Source: Streptomyces vinaceus
GTDB taxonomy: Bacteria > Actinomycetota > Actinomycetes > Streptomycetales > Streptomycetaceae
Direction: 5' to 3'
Length of the DNA stretch: 64,000 nt
Assembly: GCF_008704935.1 (NCBI RefSeq)
Contig: NZ_CP023692.1
Span: 3,171,001-3,235,000 of the forward strand
Shown: piece after piece, positions 37,000 to 46,005 of the stretch
Numbering within the stretch: the first letter of the stretch is position 1
Layout: each line of letters opens with the position of its first letter
The notes under the pieces: generated by a model
Seen by the model: only the letters and a program-made list of their open reading frames with translations
Told to the model about the DNA's origin: nothing
Databases searched by the model: none
Translations under genes and position numbers: made by a program

Positions 37000-38220
37000 C
37001 TACTTGTTGGCGTCGGCCGCCTGCACCAGCGCGTCCTTGGTGACCGCGCCGACGTAGACCTTGCCGTCGTCCGTGATCAGCGCGTTGACCAGGCGGGTCT
37101 TGAAGACCCGACCCTCGCCGAACTTTCCGTTGACCTTGCCGCCGAGGGAGTCGAGGAACTGCTTGGCCTCCTTGGGGGCGTCCTTGCTGTTCTCCAGCTC
37201 CTGGAGGCCCTTGCCCGCGCCGGTGTCGATGCGGGCGATGGTCGCCCAGCCCTCGCCGAGCACCTTCGTCTCGCCGCCCTTGCCGTCCTTGCCGCCCATG
37301 CCGCCGGTCAGGGCGTCCAGGCCGGGGAAGGCGTCCAGGCCCTTGAACTCCTTGCCGTGGCCGTCCTTGCCCGCCTCGGCGGCGCCCTCGGTCACCTTGG
37401 CGCCCTTGGGCGCGGTGAACGCGAACGTGTCGGCGGAGGGCTTGGCGAAGTCCACCTTGGTGAACCCGGCGTCGACGATCGGCTTGCCGCCCTCGGCCGC
37501 GAGCAGCTGGACCCGCAGCGGCACGCCGTTCGCGGCGTCCACCGCGATCTTGACCGAGCCGACGGTCGATCCGCTCTGCTTCGGCTTCAGCACGAGCTGG
37601 TAGGCGTCCCGGCCGGCCACCTGCGCGGTCTCGCCGACGCTGACGTCCGTGGTCTGGCCGGCGGCCTTCAGCACGTCCTGGGCCAGCTGCTGGGGCGAGG
37701 CGCCGCCCAGCCGCTCGGCCGTCTTCTTCTGGTCCTTGCCGGCCGCCGCCTCGGGGTTCTTCTCGTGCCAGACCTCATTGGCCTTGCTGTCGTACCCCCA
37801 CACGTCGGCGCCGTTGTGGATGAGGCTGTACTCGTCCTTGCCGTCCACGAACGTGAGCTTCTGGCGGTCCGGGCCGTCGGCCGCGACGCGCACGGTGTGC
37901 GAGCCGTTCGCCAGCTGCGCGATCTTGTCCTCGGGATTGGCCGAACCGCCCGCGACGCCCCCGCCGCCGGCGCCGCCGAGGAGGCCGCTCGCCAGCTTCG
38001 GCAGACCCAGGTCGGTGCTGATCTTCGCGCTGCCGGACAGCTGCTGCACGTCGGAGGCCGCGACCTTCTCGATCAGCTGCTGCGCGGTCATCTTCGGCAG
38101 GTCCGGTCCGCCGGAGTTCGCGAAGGCCGGGACCATCGCCACGGTCGCGGCGGCCACACCCGCCACCGCGACCGGTACGGCGTACCGGGCGGCCTTGCGG
38201 GTCTTTGCGTTCGTTGCCAT
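37000..38220 (-). CDS. Secreted LolA-like (DUF2092-type) protein
   Basis: 406 residues. An N-terminal Lys/Arg-rich segment and hydrophobic core (YAVPVAVAGVAAATVAMVPAFA) form a signal peptide or anchor. The mature protein has the LolA-like beta-sheet pattern: LTAQQLIEKVAASDVQQLSG, VRVAADGPDRQKLTFVDGKDEYSLIHNGADVWGYD, and AYQLVLKPKQSGSTVGSVKIAVDAANGVPLRVQLLA. A Gly/Lys-rich stretch (GMGGKDGKGGE) interrupts the C-terminal half. The fold suggests lipid or lipoprotein binding outside the membrane; no outer membrane exists here, so the role differs from Gram-negative LolA. Confidence 0.8.
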   Translation of the reverse strand: MATNAKTRKAARYAVPVAVAGVAAATVAMVPAFANSGGPDLPKMTAQQLIEKVAASDVQQLSGSAKISTDLGLPKLASGLLGGAGGGGVAGGSANPEDKIAQLANGSHTVRVAADGPDRQKLTFVDGKDEYSLIHNGADVWGYDSKANEVWHEKNPEAAAGKDQKKTAERLGGASPQQLAQDVLKAAGQTTDVSVGETAQVAGRDAYQLVLKPKQSGSTVGSVKIAVDAANGVPLRVQLLAAEGGKPIVDAGFTKVDFAKPSADTFAFTAPKGAKVTEGAAEAGKDGHGKEFKGLDAFPGLDALTGGMGGKDGKGGETKVLGEGWATIARIDTGAGKGLQELENSKDAPKEAKQFLDSLGGKVNGKFGEGRVFKTRLVNALITDDGKVYVGAVTKDALVQAADANK

Positions 38221-38441
38221 GTCTGCCCTACCTCTGTGTCACCCGTTCTGGTGTGTCTCCATCTGACCAAAGGGGAGGGGGCCGGGGCGTCACTCCCCGG
38301 GGCCAACTCGGCGTACGCCCCAGGGATGACACGACGGGGGCCCGGCCTCCCCCACCCGTAGGGGTTGCCGGGCCCTCGCCCCTGCCGAAAGTCCTGCCCG
38401 GACGTATCCGGGCGTACCGGCCGCGTCCCGGCCGACGGGCC

Positions 38442-39452
38442 CTAGCCGGCTCGGTGCACCACCGCGTCGCACAGCTCTTCCAGCGCCGACTTCGCGAAGC
38501 ACTCCGGCAGCGGCGCCAGGGTGGCCCGCGCGTCCTGCGCGTACCGGATCGTGTCGCGGCGGGCCTGCTCCAGCGCGGGGTGCACCCGCAGCCGGGCGAG
38601 GACCTCCGCGTGCACGGCGTCGTCGCTCAGGTCCCCGTCGAGGAGGCCCACGAGCTCCAGGTCGCCGGGGTCGCCGCCCTGGGCCGCCATCTCGCGCAGC
38701 CGCAGCACGGGCAGCGTCGGGATGCCCTCGCGCAGGTCGGTCCCCGGGGTCTTGCCGGACTCGTGCGAGTCGGAGGCGATGTCCAGGACGTCGTCGGCGA
38801 GCTGGAAGGCGGTGCCGAGGCGCTCGCCGTACTGGGTGAGGATGTCGACGACCGACTCGTCGGCCCCGGACATCAGCGCGCCGAACCGGCCGGAGACCGC
38901 GATCAGCGAGCCGGTCTTGCCGGCGATGACGTCGAGGTAGTGCGCGACGGGGTCGCGCCCGTCGCGCGGGCCGGCCGTTTCCAGGATCTGGCCCGTGACC
39001 AGCCGCTCGAAGGCCTCCGCCTGGATGCGTACGGCCTCGGGTCCGAGGTCGGCCAGGATGTGCGAGGCGCGGGCGAACAGGAAGTCACCCGTCAGGACCG
39101 CGACCGAGTTGCCCCAGCGGGCGTTGGCGCTGGCCACCCCGCGGCGCACGTCCGCCTCGTCCATGACGTCGTCGTGGTAGAGCGTCGCCAGATGGGTGAG
39201 TTCCACGACCACCGCGGAGGGCACGATTCCGGGCGCGTAGGGATCGCCGAATCGGGAGGCGAGCATCACCAGCAGCGGCCGGAACCGCTTGCCTCCGGCC
39301 CGCACCAGGTGCTGTGCGGCCTCGGTGATGAAGGGGACTTCGCTCTTGGTGGCCTCCAGCAGACCCGCCTCGACGGCGGCCAGTCCGGCCTGGACATCGG
39401 TCTCAAGAGCCTGGTCCCGCACGCTCAGTCCGAACGGCCCGACGACGGTCAC
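38442..39452 (-). CDS. Polyprenyl diphosphate synthase (probably menaquinone side chain)
   Basis: 336 residues from GTG with AGGAG upstream. The first Asp-rich motif is LATLYHDDVMDEADVRRG, the second FQLADDVLDIASDS, and LVRAGGKRFRPLLVMLASRFG is the usual IPP-binding segment. Residues just before the first DDxxD are small, consistent with a long-chain (about C40) product. Its chromosomal position between the two complex I operons fits a role in making the menaquinone tail that both complexes reduce. The exact chain length cannot be read. Confidence 0.9.
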   Translation of the reverse strand: MTVVGPFGLSVRDQALETDVQAGLAAVEAGLLEATKSEVPFITEAAQHLVRAGGKRFRPLLVMLASRFGDPYAPGIVPSAVVVELTHLATLYHDDVMDEADVRRGVASANARWGNSVAVLTGDFLFARASHILADLGPEAVRIQAEAFERLVTGQILETAGPRDGRDPVAHYLDVIAGKTGSLIAVSGRFGALMSGADESVVDILTQYGERLGTAFQLADDVLDIASDSHESGKTPGTDLREGIPTLPVLRLREMAAQGGDPGDLELVGLLDGDLSDDAVHAEVLARLRVHPALEQARRDTIRYAQDARATLAPLPECFAKSALEELCDAVVHRAG

Positions 39453-39642
39453 GAGGGGTACTCCTGTCTGCTGACGATCACGGTGACGATCACCTGGATT
39501 GTCGATGTGTCGCTGCCATCACTCAAGCCAGCGTATCCGGTCTGTTTTCGATCACCGAGAGCGGCCGCCATGTCGCCACCCGCGCACTGCCCGATGCGCA
39601 CCGGTATGTTCTTGAGGAGCCGAAACAACCGGAGAATGCGTT

Positions 39643-41169
39643 TTGTCCAGAACTGACACTGCAATAGAGGAGCCGGCGGAGCCGGTCGACCCGGAGGCGG
39701 ACCAGCCGCCGCCCTCCGACGACCACGCCTTCCTCGGGCACCCCCGGGGCCTCGCCACGCTGTCCGGACTGGAGGTCTGGGAGCGCTTCTCGTTCCTCGG
39801 CATGCAGGCCATCCTCGTCCTCTACTTCGCGGACGCGGTGGCCGACGGCGGCCTCGGGATGGACCCGGGCACCGCGGCCTCCGTCGCGGCGGCCTACGGG
39901 ACCATGGTCTACCTCGTCTCCGTCGCCGGCGGATGGCTCGCCGACCGGATCCTCGGTTCGTACCGGGCCGTGCTCTGGGGCGGCATCCTGATCGCCTGCG
40001 GCCACTACGCCATGGCGGTGCCGACGGCCGCCATGACCTGGACGGGCCTCGGCCTGATCAGCGCGGGCACCGGCCTGCTCAAGCCCAACGTGGCCAGCAT
40101 GGTCGGCAAGCTGTACCGGACGAGCGACGACCGGCGCGACGCCGGCTTCGCCCTCTACTACATGGCCATCAACATCGGCGCCTTCGCCGGCCCCCTGATC
40201 ACCGGCTGGCTCGGCGAGCACCAGGGCTGGCACTGGGGCTTCTCCGCCGCCGCACTCGGCATGACCGCGGGCCTGGTCCAGTACGTCCTCGGCCGCCGCC
40301 ATCTGGCCGGTCGAAAGCACTCGGCCGAGTACGCCCTCGCCCCCGACGCGATGCGCCGCGCCGTCCGGCGGACCGTCGCCGGACTCCTCGCCGCGGGCGC
40401 CCTCGCCACCCTTCTGGCGGCCCTCGGGTGGCTCACCATGGGCCGCTTCGTCGACCTGCTCACCCTCGTCTCGGTGATCGCCCCGGTCGTCTACTTCGCG
40501 GTGATGTTCCGCAGCCCGCGGGTGACGCGCGAGGAGCGCGGGCGGCTGCGGCCCTACGTGGTGCTCTTCCTCGCCTCGGTCGCCTTCAACTTCATCCTCT
40601 TCCAGGCGTACTCGACGATGATGCTGCTCGCGTCGACGAACGCCCGGACCGAGATCCTCGGCTTCCACTTCCCCGCGAGCTGGTACGCCTCCGCGCTCGG
40701 CGCCTTCGAAGTGGCGCTCGCCCCGGTCGTCGCCGCGCTGTGGGTCAAGATGGGCCGCCGCCAGCCGCACGCCTCCAACAAGATCGCCATCGGGGTGGTC
40801 CTGGGCGGCCTGTCCTTCCTGCTGATGGTCATCCCGACCTCCGGGCACGGCGGGGAGGCCTACCGGATGGCCGCCTGGTGGATCGTCGGCTCGTACCTGC
40901 TGCTCGGGCTCGGCGACGTCCTGCTGGAGACCTCCGGCATGTCGGCCACCACGAAGCTCGCCCCGAGGGCCTTCGCCAGCCAGACCATGGCGCTGTGGTT
41001 CCTCTCCCTGGCCCTGGCCAACGGCATCCAGGCCCAGGTGGTCAAGGTCTACGGCCACGTGTCCGCCCCCGCGTACTTCGGCGTCAACGGCGCGATCGCG
41101 GTGGCGGCCGGCCTGGCCGTGTTCGCACTGGCGCCGTGGCTGCGGCGCACGATGCACCCCGTCCACTGA
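39643..41169 (+). CDS. POT-family proton-coupled oligopeptide transporter
   Basis: 508 residues from TTG (MSRTDTAIEE), with GGAGA 9 bp upstream; no in-frame ATG lies nearer. The POT signatures are LEVWERFSFLGMQAILVLYF (E-x-x-E/W-R-F motif), GGWLADRILG, and INIGAFAGPLITGWLGEHQGWHWGF (the PTR2 region). Fourteen hydrophobic helices are likely. It imports di- and tripeptides. It is divergent from the polyprenyl synthase gene and 21 bp before the CocE-type hydrolase gene, so the pair may take up and cleave peptides. Confidence 0.93.
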   Translation: MSRTDTAIEEPAEPVDPEADQPPPSDDHAFLGHPRGLATLSGLEVWERFSFLGMQAILVLYFADAVADGGLGMDPGTAASVAAAYGTMVYLVSVAGGWLADRILGSYRAVLWGGILIACGHYAMAVPTAAMTWTGLGLISAGTGLLKPNVASMVGKLYRTSDDRRDAGFALYYMAINIGAFAGPLITGWLGEHQGWHWGFSAAALGMTAGLVQYVLGRRHLAGRKHSAEYALAPDAMRRAVRRTVAGLLAAGALATLLAALGWLTMGRFVDLLTLVSVIAPVVYFAVMFRSPRVTREERGRLRPYVVLFLASVAFNFILFQAYSTMMLLASTNARTEILGFHFPASWYASALGAFEVALAPVVAALWVKMGRRQPHASNKIAIGVVLGGLSFLLMVIPTSGHGGEAYRMAAWWIVGSYLLLGLGDVLLETSGMSATTKLAPRAFASQTMALWFLSLALANGIQAQVVKVYGHVSAPAYFGVNGAIAVAAGLAVFALAPWLRRTMHPVH

Positions 41170-41190
41170 GGCCCAGGTGGTGGTTTCCGC

Positions 41191-43218
41191 ATGATCATCC
41201 GTACCGAGTTCCCGTACAGGACGACCCACGAGGATGTCCGGATCCCGATGCCTGCGGGTACCTCCCAGGCCGAAGGCTCCGGGGGAGGCGTGGAGCTGTA
41301 CGCCCGGATCTGGCGGCCCGTGACCGACGAGCCGGTCCCGGCCCTGCTGGAGTACCTGCCGTACCGGCTGACCGACTGGACCGCGCCGCGCGACTGGCAG
41401 CGCCACCCCTGGTACGCGGGGCACGGCTACGCCTCGGTCCGGGGGGACGTACGGGGCCACGGATGCAGCGGCGGGAACCCGGGCGACGAGTACGACGCGC
41501 AGGAACTGGCCGACGGGGTCGCGGTGGTGGAGTGGCTCGCGCGGCAGCCGTGGTGCACGGGGTCGGTGGGGATGTTCGGGATCTCGTGGGGCGGCTTCAA
41601 CTCCCTCCAGATTGCGGCGCTGGCCCCCGAGGCCCTGAAGGCCGTGGTCACGGTCTGCTCGACGGACGACCGGTACGACAACGACGTCCACTACATGGGC
41701 GGCTCCGTGCTGGCCGTGGACATGCACGCGTGGGCGGCGACCATGCTGGCCTTCGCGGCGCGGCCGCCGGACCCGCTGTTCGCCGGGGACGGCTGGCGGG
41801 AGCAGTGGCTGGCGCGGCTGGAATCCGTCGAACCCCTGATCCACACCTGGCTGTCGCACCAGACGCGGGACGGCTACTGGCGCCACGGCAGCGTCTGCGA
41901 GGACTACGGGGCGATCGGCGCGGCCGTCCTCGCGGTGGGCGGCTGGCACGACCCGTACCGGGACACCGTGCTGCGGCTGGTCTCCCACCTCCCGGACGAC
42001 CGGGTGCGGGGGCTGATCGGGCCGTGGTCGCACCAGTACCCGGACCGGGGGCTGCCGCCGGGGCCCGCGATCGGCTTCCTCCAGGAGACCCTGCGGTGGT
42101 GGGACCACTGGCTCAAGGGCGCGGAGAACGGGGTGATGGACGAGCCGCTGCTGCGGTCGTGGATCTCGGAGTCCCATCCACCGGCGACCACGTACGAGGT
42201 GCTGCCGGGGAGGTGGGTCGGGGACGCCGAGTGGCCCTCCCCGGCCGTCACCCCGGTCACGTACGCGCTCCAGGGCGCGCCGGTGGTCGTGGCCTCGCCG
42301 CAGCACACGGGGCTGGACGCGGGGCGGTTCTTCCCGTTCGGCAACGACGCGGACCTGCCGCCGGACCAGCGGGAGGAGGACGCGAAGTCGGCGTGCTTCG
42401 AGTTCCCGGTGGGGCGCGAGCCGGTGGAGGTCCTGGGCCGGGCGCAGGTGACGGTCCGGCTCCGGATGGACGTCCCGTACGGGCAGGTGGTGGCGCGGCT
42501 GTGCGACGTGGCGCCCGACGGGTCCTCGACGCTGGTGACGCGGGGCGCGCTGAACCTCTCGGCGCGGCTGGGGCGGGACAAGGCGGTGCCGTGGCCGGTG
42601 GGCGCGTACGAGGACGTGGTGTTCGAGCTGAACGGCATCGGGCACCGCTTCGCCGCCGGGCACCGGATCCGGCTCGCGCTGTCCTCGGCGTACTGGCCGT
42701 GGATCTGGCCGCGGGCCGGGTCGGAGGCGGGGTGGACGGTGGATCCGGCGGGGAGTTCGGTGGTCCTGCCGGTGCGCGCGGCGTCCGCGGAGCCCGAGGT
42801 CGGCTTCGAGCCGCCGGAGCAGGCCGAGCCGCTGGGGGTGTCGTACCCGGCCACGCTGGACGAGCCGCGGCCGGAGCGGCTGGTCGTACGGGACGTGGCG
42901 CGGGGGCGGTGGCGGCTGGAGGTCGACCCGCGGTACGGGGGGACCCGGGTGTATCCGGACGGGCTGGAGTACGGGGAGGACGCGGAGGAGGTCTACGAGA
43001 TCGACTCGGCGGACGCCCTGTCGGCGCGGACGGGCTCGCGCTGGCGGATCCGGCTGCACCGGCCGGAGCTGGGCTGGGAGGCGCGGGTGGAGACGCGGTC
43101 GGAGATCTCGTGCGACGAGGGCGGCTTCCTGACGTCGAACGAGGTGGTGTGCCGGGAGGGCGACGAGGTGGTGTTCCACCGGACGTGGGAGCGGCGGCTG
43201 CCGAGGACGGCGGGCTGA
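41191..43218 (+). CDS. CocE/NonD-family hydrolase (X-Pro peptidase/esterase superfamily)
   Basis: 675 residues. The alpha/beta hydrolase domain has the nucleophile elbow GMFGISWGGFNSLQ (Ser132) and the oxyanion region LEYLPYR. GPWSHQYPDRG contributes the catalytic His region. A C-terminal jelly-roll (from about 400: FEFPVGREPVEVLGRAQVTVRLRMD, HRFAAGHRIRLALSSAYWPW) is shared with X-Pro dipeptidyl-peptidase and cocaine esterase. It lacks a signal peptide and is cytoplasmic. Co-directional and close to the peptide transporter gene. Confidence 0.92.
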   Translation: MIIRTEFPYRTTHEDVRIPMPAGTSQAEGSGGGVELYARIWRPVTDEPVPALLEYLPYRLTDWTAPRDWQRHPWYAGHGYASVRGDVRGHGCSGGNPGDEYDAQELADGVAVVEWLARQPWCTGSVGMFGISWGGFNSLQIAALAPEALKAVVTVCSTDDRYDNDVHYMGGSVLAVDMHAWAATMLAFAARPPDPLFAGDGWREQWLARLESVEPLIHTWLSHQTRDGYWRHGSVCEDYGAIGAAVLAVGGWHDPYRDTVLRLVSHLPDDRVRGLIGPWSHQYPDRGLPPGPAIGFLQETLRWWDHWLKGAENGVMDEPLLRSWISESHPPATTYEVLPGRWVGDAEWPSPAVTPVTYALQGAPVVVASPQHTGLDAGRFFPFGNDADLPPDQREEDAKSACFEFPVGREPVEVLGRAQVTVRLRMDVPYGQVVARLCDVAPDGSSTLVTRGALNLSARLGRDKAVPWPVGAYEDVVFELNGIGHRFAAGHRIRLALSSAYWPWIWPRAGSEAGWTVDPAGSSVVLPVRAASAEPEVGFEPPEQAEPLGVSYPATLDEPRPERLVVRDVARGRWRLEVDPRYGGTRVYPDGLEYGEDAEEVYEIDSADALSARTGSRWRIRLHRPELGWEARVETRSEISCDEGGFLTSNEVVCREGDEVVFHRTWERRLPRTAG

Positions 43219-43257
43219 GGGCAGGGCCCTGCGGAGCCCGGAGGACCCGGGAGCGGC

Positions 43258-43279
43258 GGGGCCGGGCACGCCCGGCCCC
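43258..43279. terminator. Terminator between convergent CocE-type and HAD genes
   Basis: GGGGCCGGG-CACG-CCCGGCCCC, perfect 9-bp arms, 39 bp after one stop and 15 bp before the other. Confidence 0.8.
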
Positions 43280-43294
43280 GGCCCCCGGACACCC

Positions 43295-44116
43295 CTAGTG
43301 GGCGTAGAGGCGTTCCAGGACCACCGCGATGCCGTCCTGCTCGTTGGAGAGGGTCAGTTCGTCGGCCACCGCCATCAGCTCGCGGTGGGCGTTGGCCATG
43401 GCCACTCCGTGGGCCGCCCACGCGAACATCGGGATGTCGTTCGGCATGTCGCCGAAGGCGATCGTCGACGCCGGGCCGACGCCCAGCGCCTGCGCCGCCA
43501 GTTCCAGCCCGCTCGCCTTGCTGACGCCCGGCGGCTGGAGCTCCACCGTGTGCTCCCCCGCCATCGTCACGTTCACCAGGTCCCCGACCACCGCGCGCGC
43601 CACCCGCGTCAGCTCGTCGTCGTCCAGCTCCGGGTGCTGGAGCAGCACCTTGTTGATCGGCGCGGCCCACAGGTCCCCGCGCCTGCGCACCCGCACCGTC
43701 GGCAGGTGCGGATGCCACATGCGGTAGCCCGGCCCTATCAGCATTTCGGCGTCCAGGCCCTCCTGGTTGACCGCCGCGTACACCTCGCCGATCTCCGCCT
43801 CGATCTTCCCGAGCGCCACCTCGGCCAGCTCCCGGTCCAGCGCGACGGAGTGCAACAGGCGCGCGCCCGCCGTGTCGTACACCTGCGCGCCCTGCCCGCA
43901 CACCGCGAGCCCCTCGTAGCCGAGGTCGTCGAGTACGTGACGGACCTGCGGAACGGGGCGTCCGGTGACGATGATGTGCTGGGCGCCCGCGGCGCGCGCC
44001 GTCGCGAGCGCCGCGTACGAGCGGGCGGAGACGGTGTCTCCGGCGCGCAGCAGGGTCCCGTCCAGGTCAGTGGCGATCAAGGCGAACGGGAGGGCCGAAA
44101 GCGGGGCGGAAGTCAC
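43295..44116 (-). CDS. HAD-superfamily hydrolase, Cof/SPP subfamily (IIB)
   Basis: 273 residues from GTG. Motif I is LIATDLDGTLLRAGDT (nucleophile Asp in DLDGT), motif II is IIVTGRP, motif III includes the lysine in GVSKASGLELAAQALG, and motif IV is FGDMPNDIPMF. The class IIB cap lies between motifs II and III. These enzymes dephosphorylate sugar phosphates, flavin mononucleotide or similar molecules; the substrate is undefined. Confidence 0.93.
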   Translation of the reverse strand: MTSAPLSALPFALIATDLDGTLLRAGDTVSARSYAALATARAAGAQHIIVTGRPVPQVRHVLDDLGYEGLAVCGQGAQVYDTAGARLLHSVALDRELAEVALGKIEAEIGEVYAAVNQEGLDAEMLIGPGYRMWHPHLPTVRVRRRGDLWAAPINKVLLQHPELDDDELTRVARAVVGDLVNVTMAGEHTVELQPPGVSKASGLELAAQALGVGPASTIAFGDMPNDIPMFAWAAHGVAMANAHRELMAVADELTLSNEQDGIAVVLERLYAH

Positions 44117-44256
44117 GGCGCAAGGATACGGACCCCTTTGGACAAGTCCTACAAATAGAGCCCGAATCCGGCCTCCCACCGGTCCCACTGGCCACGTAAC
44201 GTATCAACCAGCCCCCGGGACACCCCCGGTCCGCAGCGAAAGCGAGGCAGTACCCC

Positions 44257-45507
44257 ATGCCCCAGCAGAGCCCCCTCGATGTCCCCGAGGGCGACCCGTT
44301 CGGGCCGCACAACCTCCCGTACGGCGTCTTCTCGACCGCCGGGTCCACCGGCGGCGAGCCGGCCCGCCGCCGTATCGGCGTGCGCATCGGCGCACACGTG
44401 CTCGACGCGGGGGCGGTCGCGGCCGCGCTCGGTTCCCCGTACGCCGCGCTGCTCGGGCAGCCCTCGCTCAACCCGCTGCTCGCCGCCGGCCGCACCACTT
44501 GGCGCGACGTGCGCCGCGCGCTGACGGCGTGGGTGACCGACCCGGGCCACCGCGAGACGGTCGAGGCGCACCTCTTCCCGCTGGACGCCGTCACCCTGCA
44601 CCTGCCGTACGAGGTCGCCGACTACGTCGACTTCTACGCGAGCGAGCACCACGCCACCAACGTGGGCCACATCTTCCGCCCGGACGGCGAGGCGCTGACC
44701 CCCAACTGGAAGCACCTGCCGATCGGTTACCACGGCCGCTCCGGCACGGTCGTGGTCTCGGGGACGGACGTCGTACGGCCCTCCGGTCAGCGCAAGGCAC
44801 CCTCCGACCCGGCGCCCGTCTTCGGCCCGTCCGTCAAGCTCGACATCGAGGCCGAGGTCGGCTTCGTCGTCGGTACCCCGTCCGAGCAGGGCCGCCCGGT
44901 GCCGCTGGCCGACTTCGAGGACCACGTCTTCGGGCTGTTCCTGCTCAACGACTGGTCGGCGCGCGACATCCAGGCCTGGGAGTACGTGCCGCTCGGCCCC
45001 TTCCTCGGCAAGTCCTTCGCCACCTCCGTCTCGGCCTGGGTCACCCCGCTGGAGGCGCTGGAGGCGGCCCGGGTCGCCCCGCCCGCCCGCGACTTCCCCC
45101 TCCTGCCCTACCTCGACGACGCCGAGGCCGACCGGCCCGGCGGCTTCGACCTGCACATCACCGTCTCCATCAACGGCCAGGAGGTCGCGCGGCCGCCGTT
45201 CGCGACGATGTACTGGACCGCCGCCCAGCAGCTCGCGCACATGACGGTCAACGGCGCCTCCCTGCGCACCGGCGACGTCTACGGCTCGGGCACGGTCAGC
45301 GGACCCGAGGTCGGCCAGCGCGGCTCGCTGCTGGAGCTGACGTGGAACGGCCGCGACGCCATCGAGCTCGCCGACGGCAAGCGCACCTTCCTGGAGGACG
45401 GCGACACCGTCACCCTCACCGCGTGGGCGCCGGGCCCCGGGGGCACCCGCGTCGGCCTCGGCGAGGTCACCGGCCGCATTGTGGGATCCCTCCCGGCGCA
45501 GCCCTGA
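44257..45507 (+). CDS. fahA: Fumarylacetoacetase
   Basis: 416 residues, the normal length. The N-terminal SH3-like domain contains FGPHNLPYGVFSTAG. The catalytic domain contains DYVDFYASEHHATNVGHIFR, PIGYHGRSGTVVVSG, DIEAEVGFVVG and FGLFLLNDWSARDIQAWEYVPLGPFLGKSF, with the calcium-binding acidic residues and catalytic His. It hydrolyses fumarylacetoacetate to fumarate and acetoacetate, the last step of tyrosine degradation. It appears to be transcribed alone; other tyrosine genes are not in the window. Confidence 0.96.
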   Translation: MPQQSPLDVPEGDPFGPHNLPYGVFSTAGSTGGEPARRRIGVRIGAHVLDAGAVAAALGSPYAALLGQPSLNPLLAAGRTTWRDVRRALTAWVTDPGHRETVEAHLFPLDAVTLHLPYEVADYVDFYASEHHATNVGHIFRPDGEALTPNWKHLPIGYHGRSGTVVVSGTDVVRPSGQRKAPSDPAPVFGPSVKLDIEAEVGFVVGTPSEQGRPVPLADFEDHVFGLFLLNDWSARDIQAWEYVPLGPFLGKSFATSVSAWVTPLEALEAARVAPPARDFPLLPYLDDAEADRPGGFDLHITVSINGQEVARPPFATMYWTAAQQLAHMTVNGASLRTGDVYGSGTVSGPEVGQRGSLLELTWNGRDAIELADGKRTFLEDGDTVTLTAWAPGPGGTRVGLGEVTGRIVGSLPAQP

Positions 45508-45521
45508 CGGACACGGCCGGC

Positions 45522-45556
45522 CCGGCCGGGCAGGTCGAACGGACCTGGCCGGCCGG
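45522..45556 (+). terminator. Terminator of fumarylacetoacetase gene
   Basis: The arms CCGGCCGGGCAGGTC and GACCTGGCCGGCCGG pair with one mismatch around GAACG, 15 bp after the stop. A short tandem of CCGCTCAG-like octamers follows up to about 45605. Confidence 0.72.
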
Positions 45557-45677
45557 TCAGCGGCCGGGTCGCTCAGCCGGCCGGCCGCTCAGCCGCTCAG
45601 CCGCGTGACAGGCTCAGCGCCACCGCCTGGAACCAGGCGCCGTGTTCGAGGGGCTTCATGGACACGCTCGGCTGCCT

Positions 45678-45977
45678 CTACAGGTAGAACGGGACGGTGG
45701 TCTGGACGGCGAAGCCGTACGGGCTCGCGGGCTCGCGGCGCAGGACGACCCGGGCCGCGCGGACCTCGACGGGTTCCTGTCCGGCGAGCGCCATCGCCTC
45801 CAGCAGCACCCGGCCGACGGGCTCCCCCCGGGACGGCCAGGAGGCCTCGATGGTGAGGCGGGCCCGCGTCCCCTGGGCCGGCCAGCGGTGGATGACCTGC
45901 TCATTGGCGGTCACCACCTGCTGGGTGGCCCACTGGGCGGTCTCCCGGTCGGGGTAGGTGGCGGATCGGGTCAGCAT
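45678..45977 (-). CDS. RNase A-like toxin domain, C-terminal half only
   Basis: 99 residues, ATG with AGAGGA upstream. The sequence (RSATYPDRETAQWATQQVV, ARLTIEASWPSRGEPVGRVLL, VRAARVVLRREPASPYGFAVQTTVPFYL) matches the C-terminal two-thirds of the bacterial RNase A-like domain of CdiA-type toxins (family RNAse_A_bac). That family ends in V-R-V-V-L-R-x-D-P followed by YxVLTxYP. The N-terminal helix with the catalytic HVG/K-T segment is missing, and there is no secretion or delivery domain. It starts 28 bp after the upstream gene and is probably co-transcribed with it. It may be a remnant or a decoy. Confidence 0.5.
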   Translation of the reverse strand: MLTRSATYPDRETAQWATQQVVTANEQVIHRWPAQGTRARLTIEASWPSRGEPVGRVLLEAMALAGQEPVEVRAARVVLRREPASPYGFAVQTTVPFYL

Positions 45978-46005
45978 GGGTTCGTCCTCTCAAAGCACCC
46001 CTGCG

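Noticed and set aside
39523..43269. Minus-strand open frame of more than 1200 codons
   Set aside because: It runs opposite the POT transporter and CocE-type genes, is dominated by Arg, Pro, Gly and His, and shows no domain. The plus-strand genes have convincing motifs and third-position bias.
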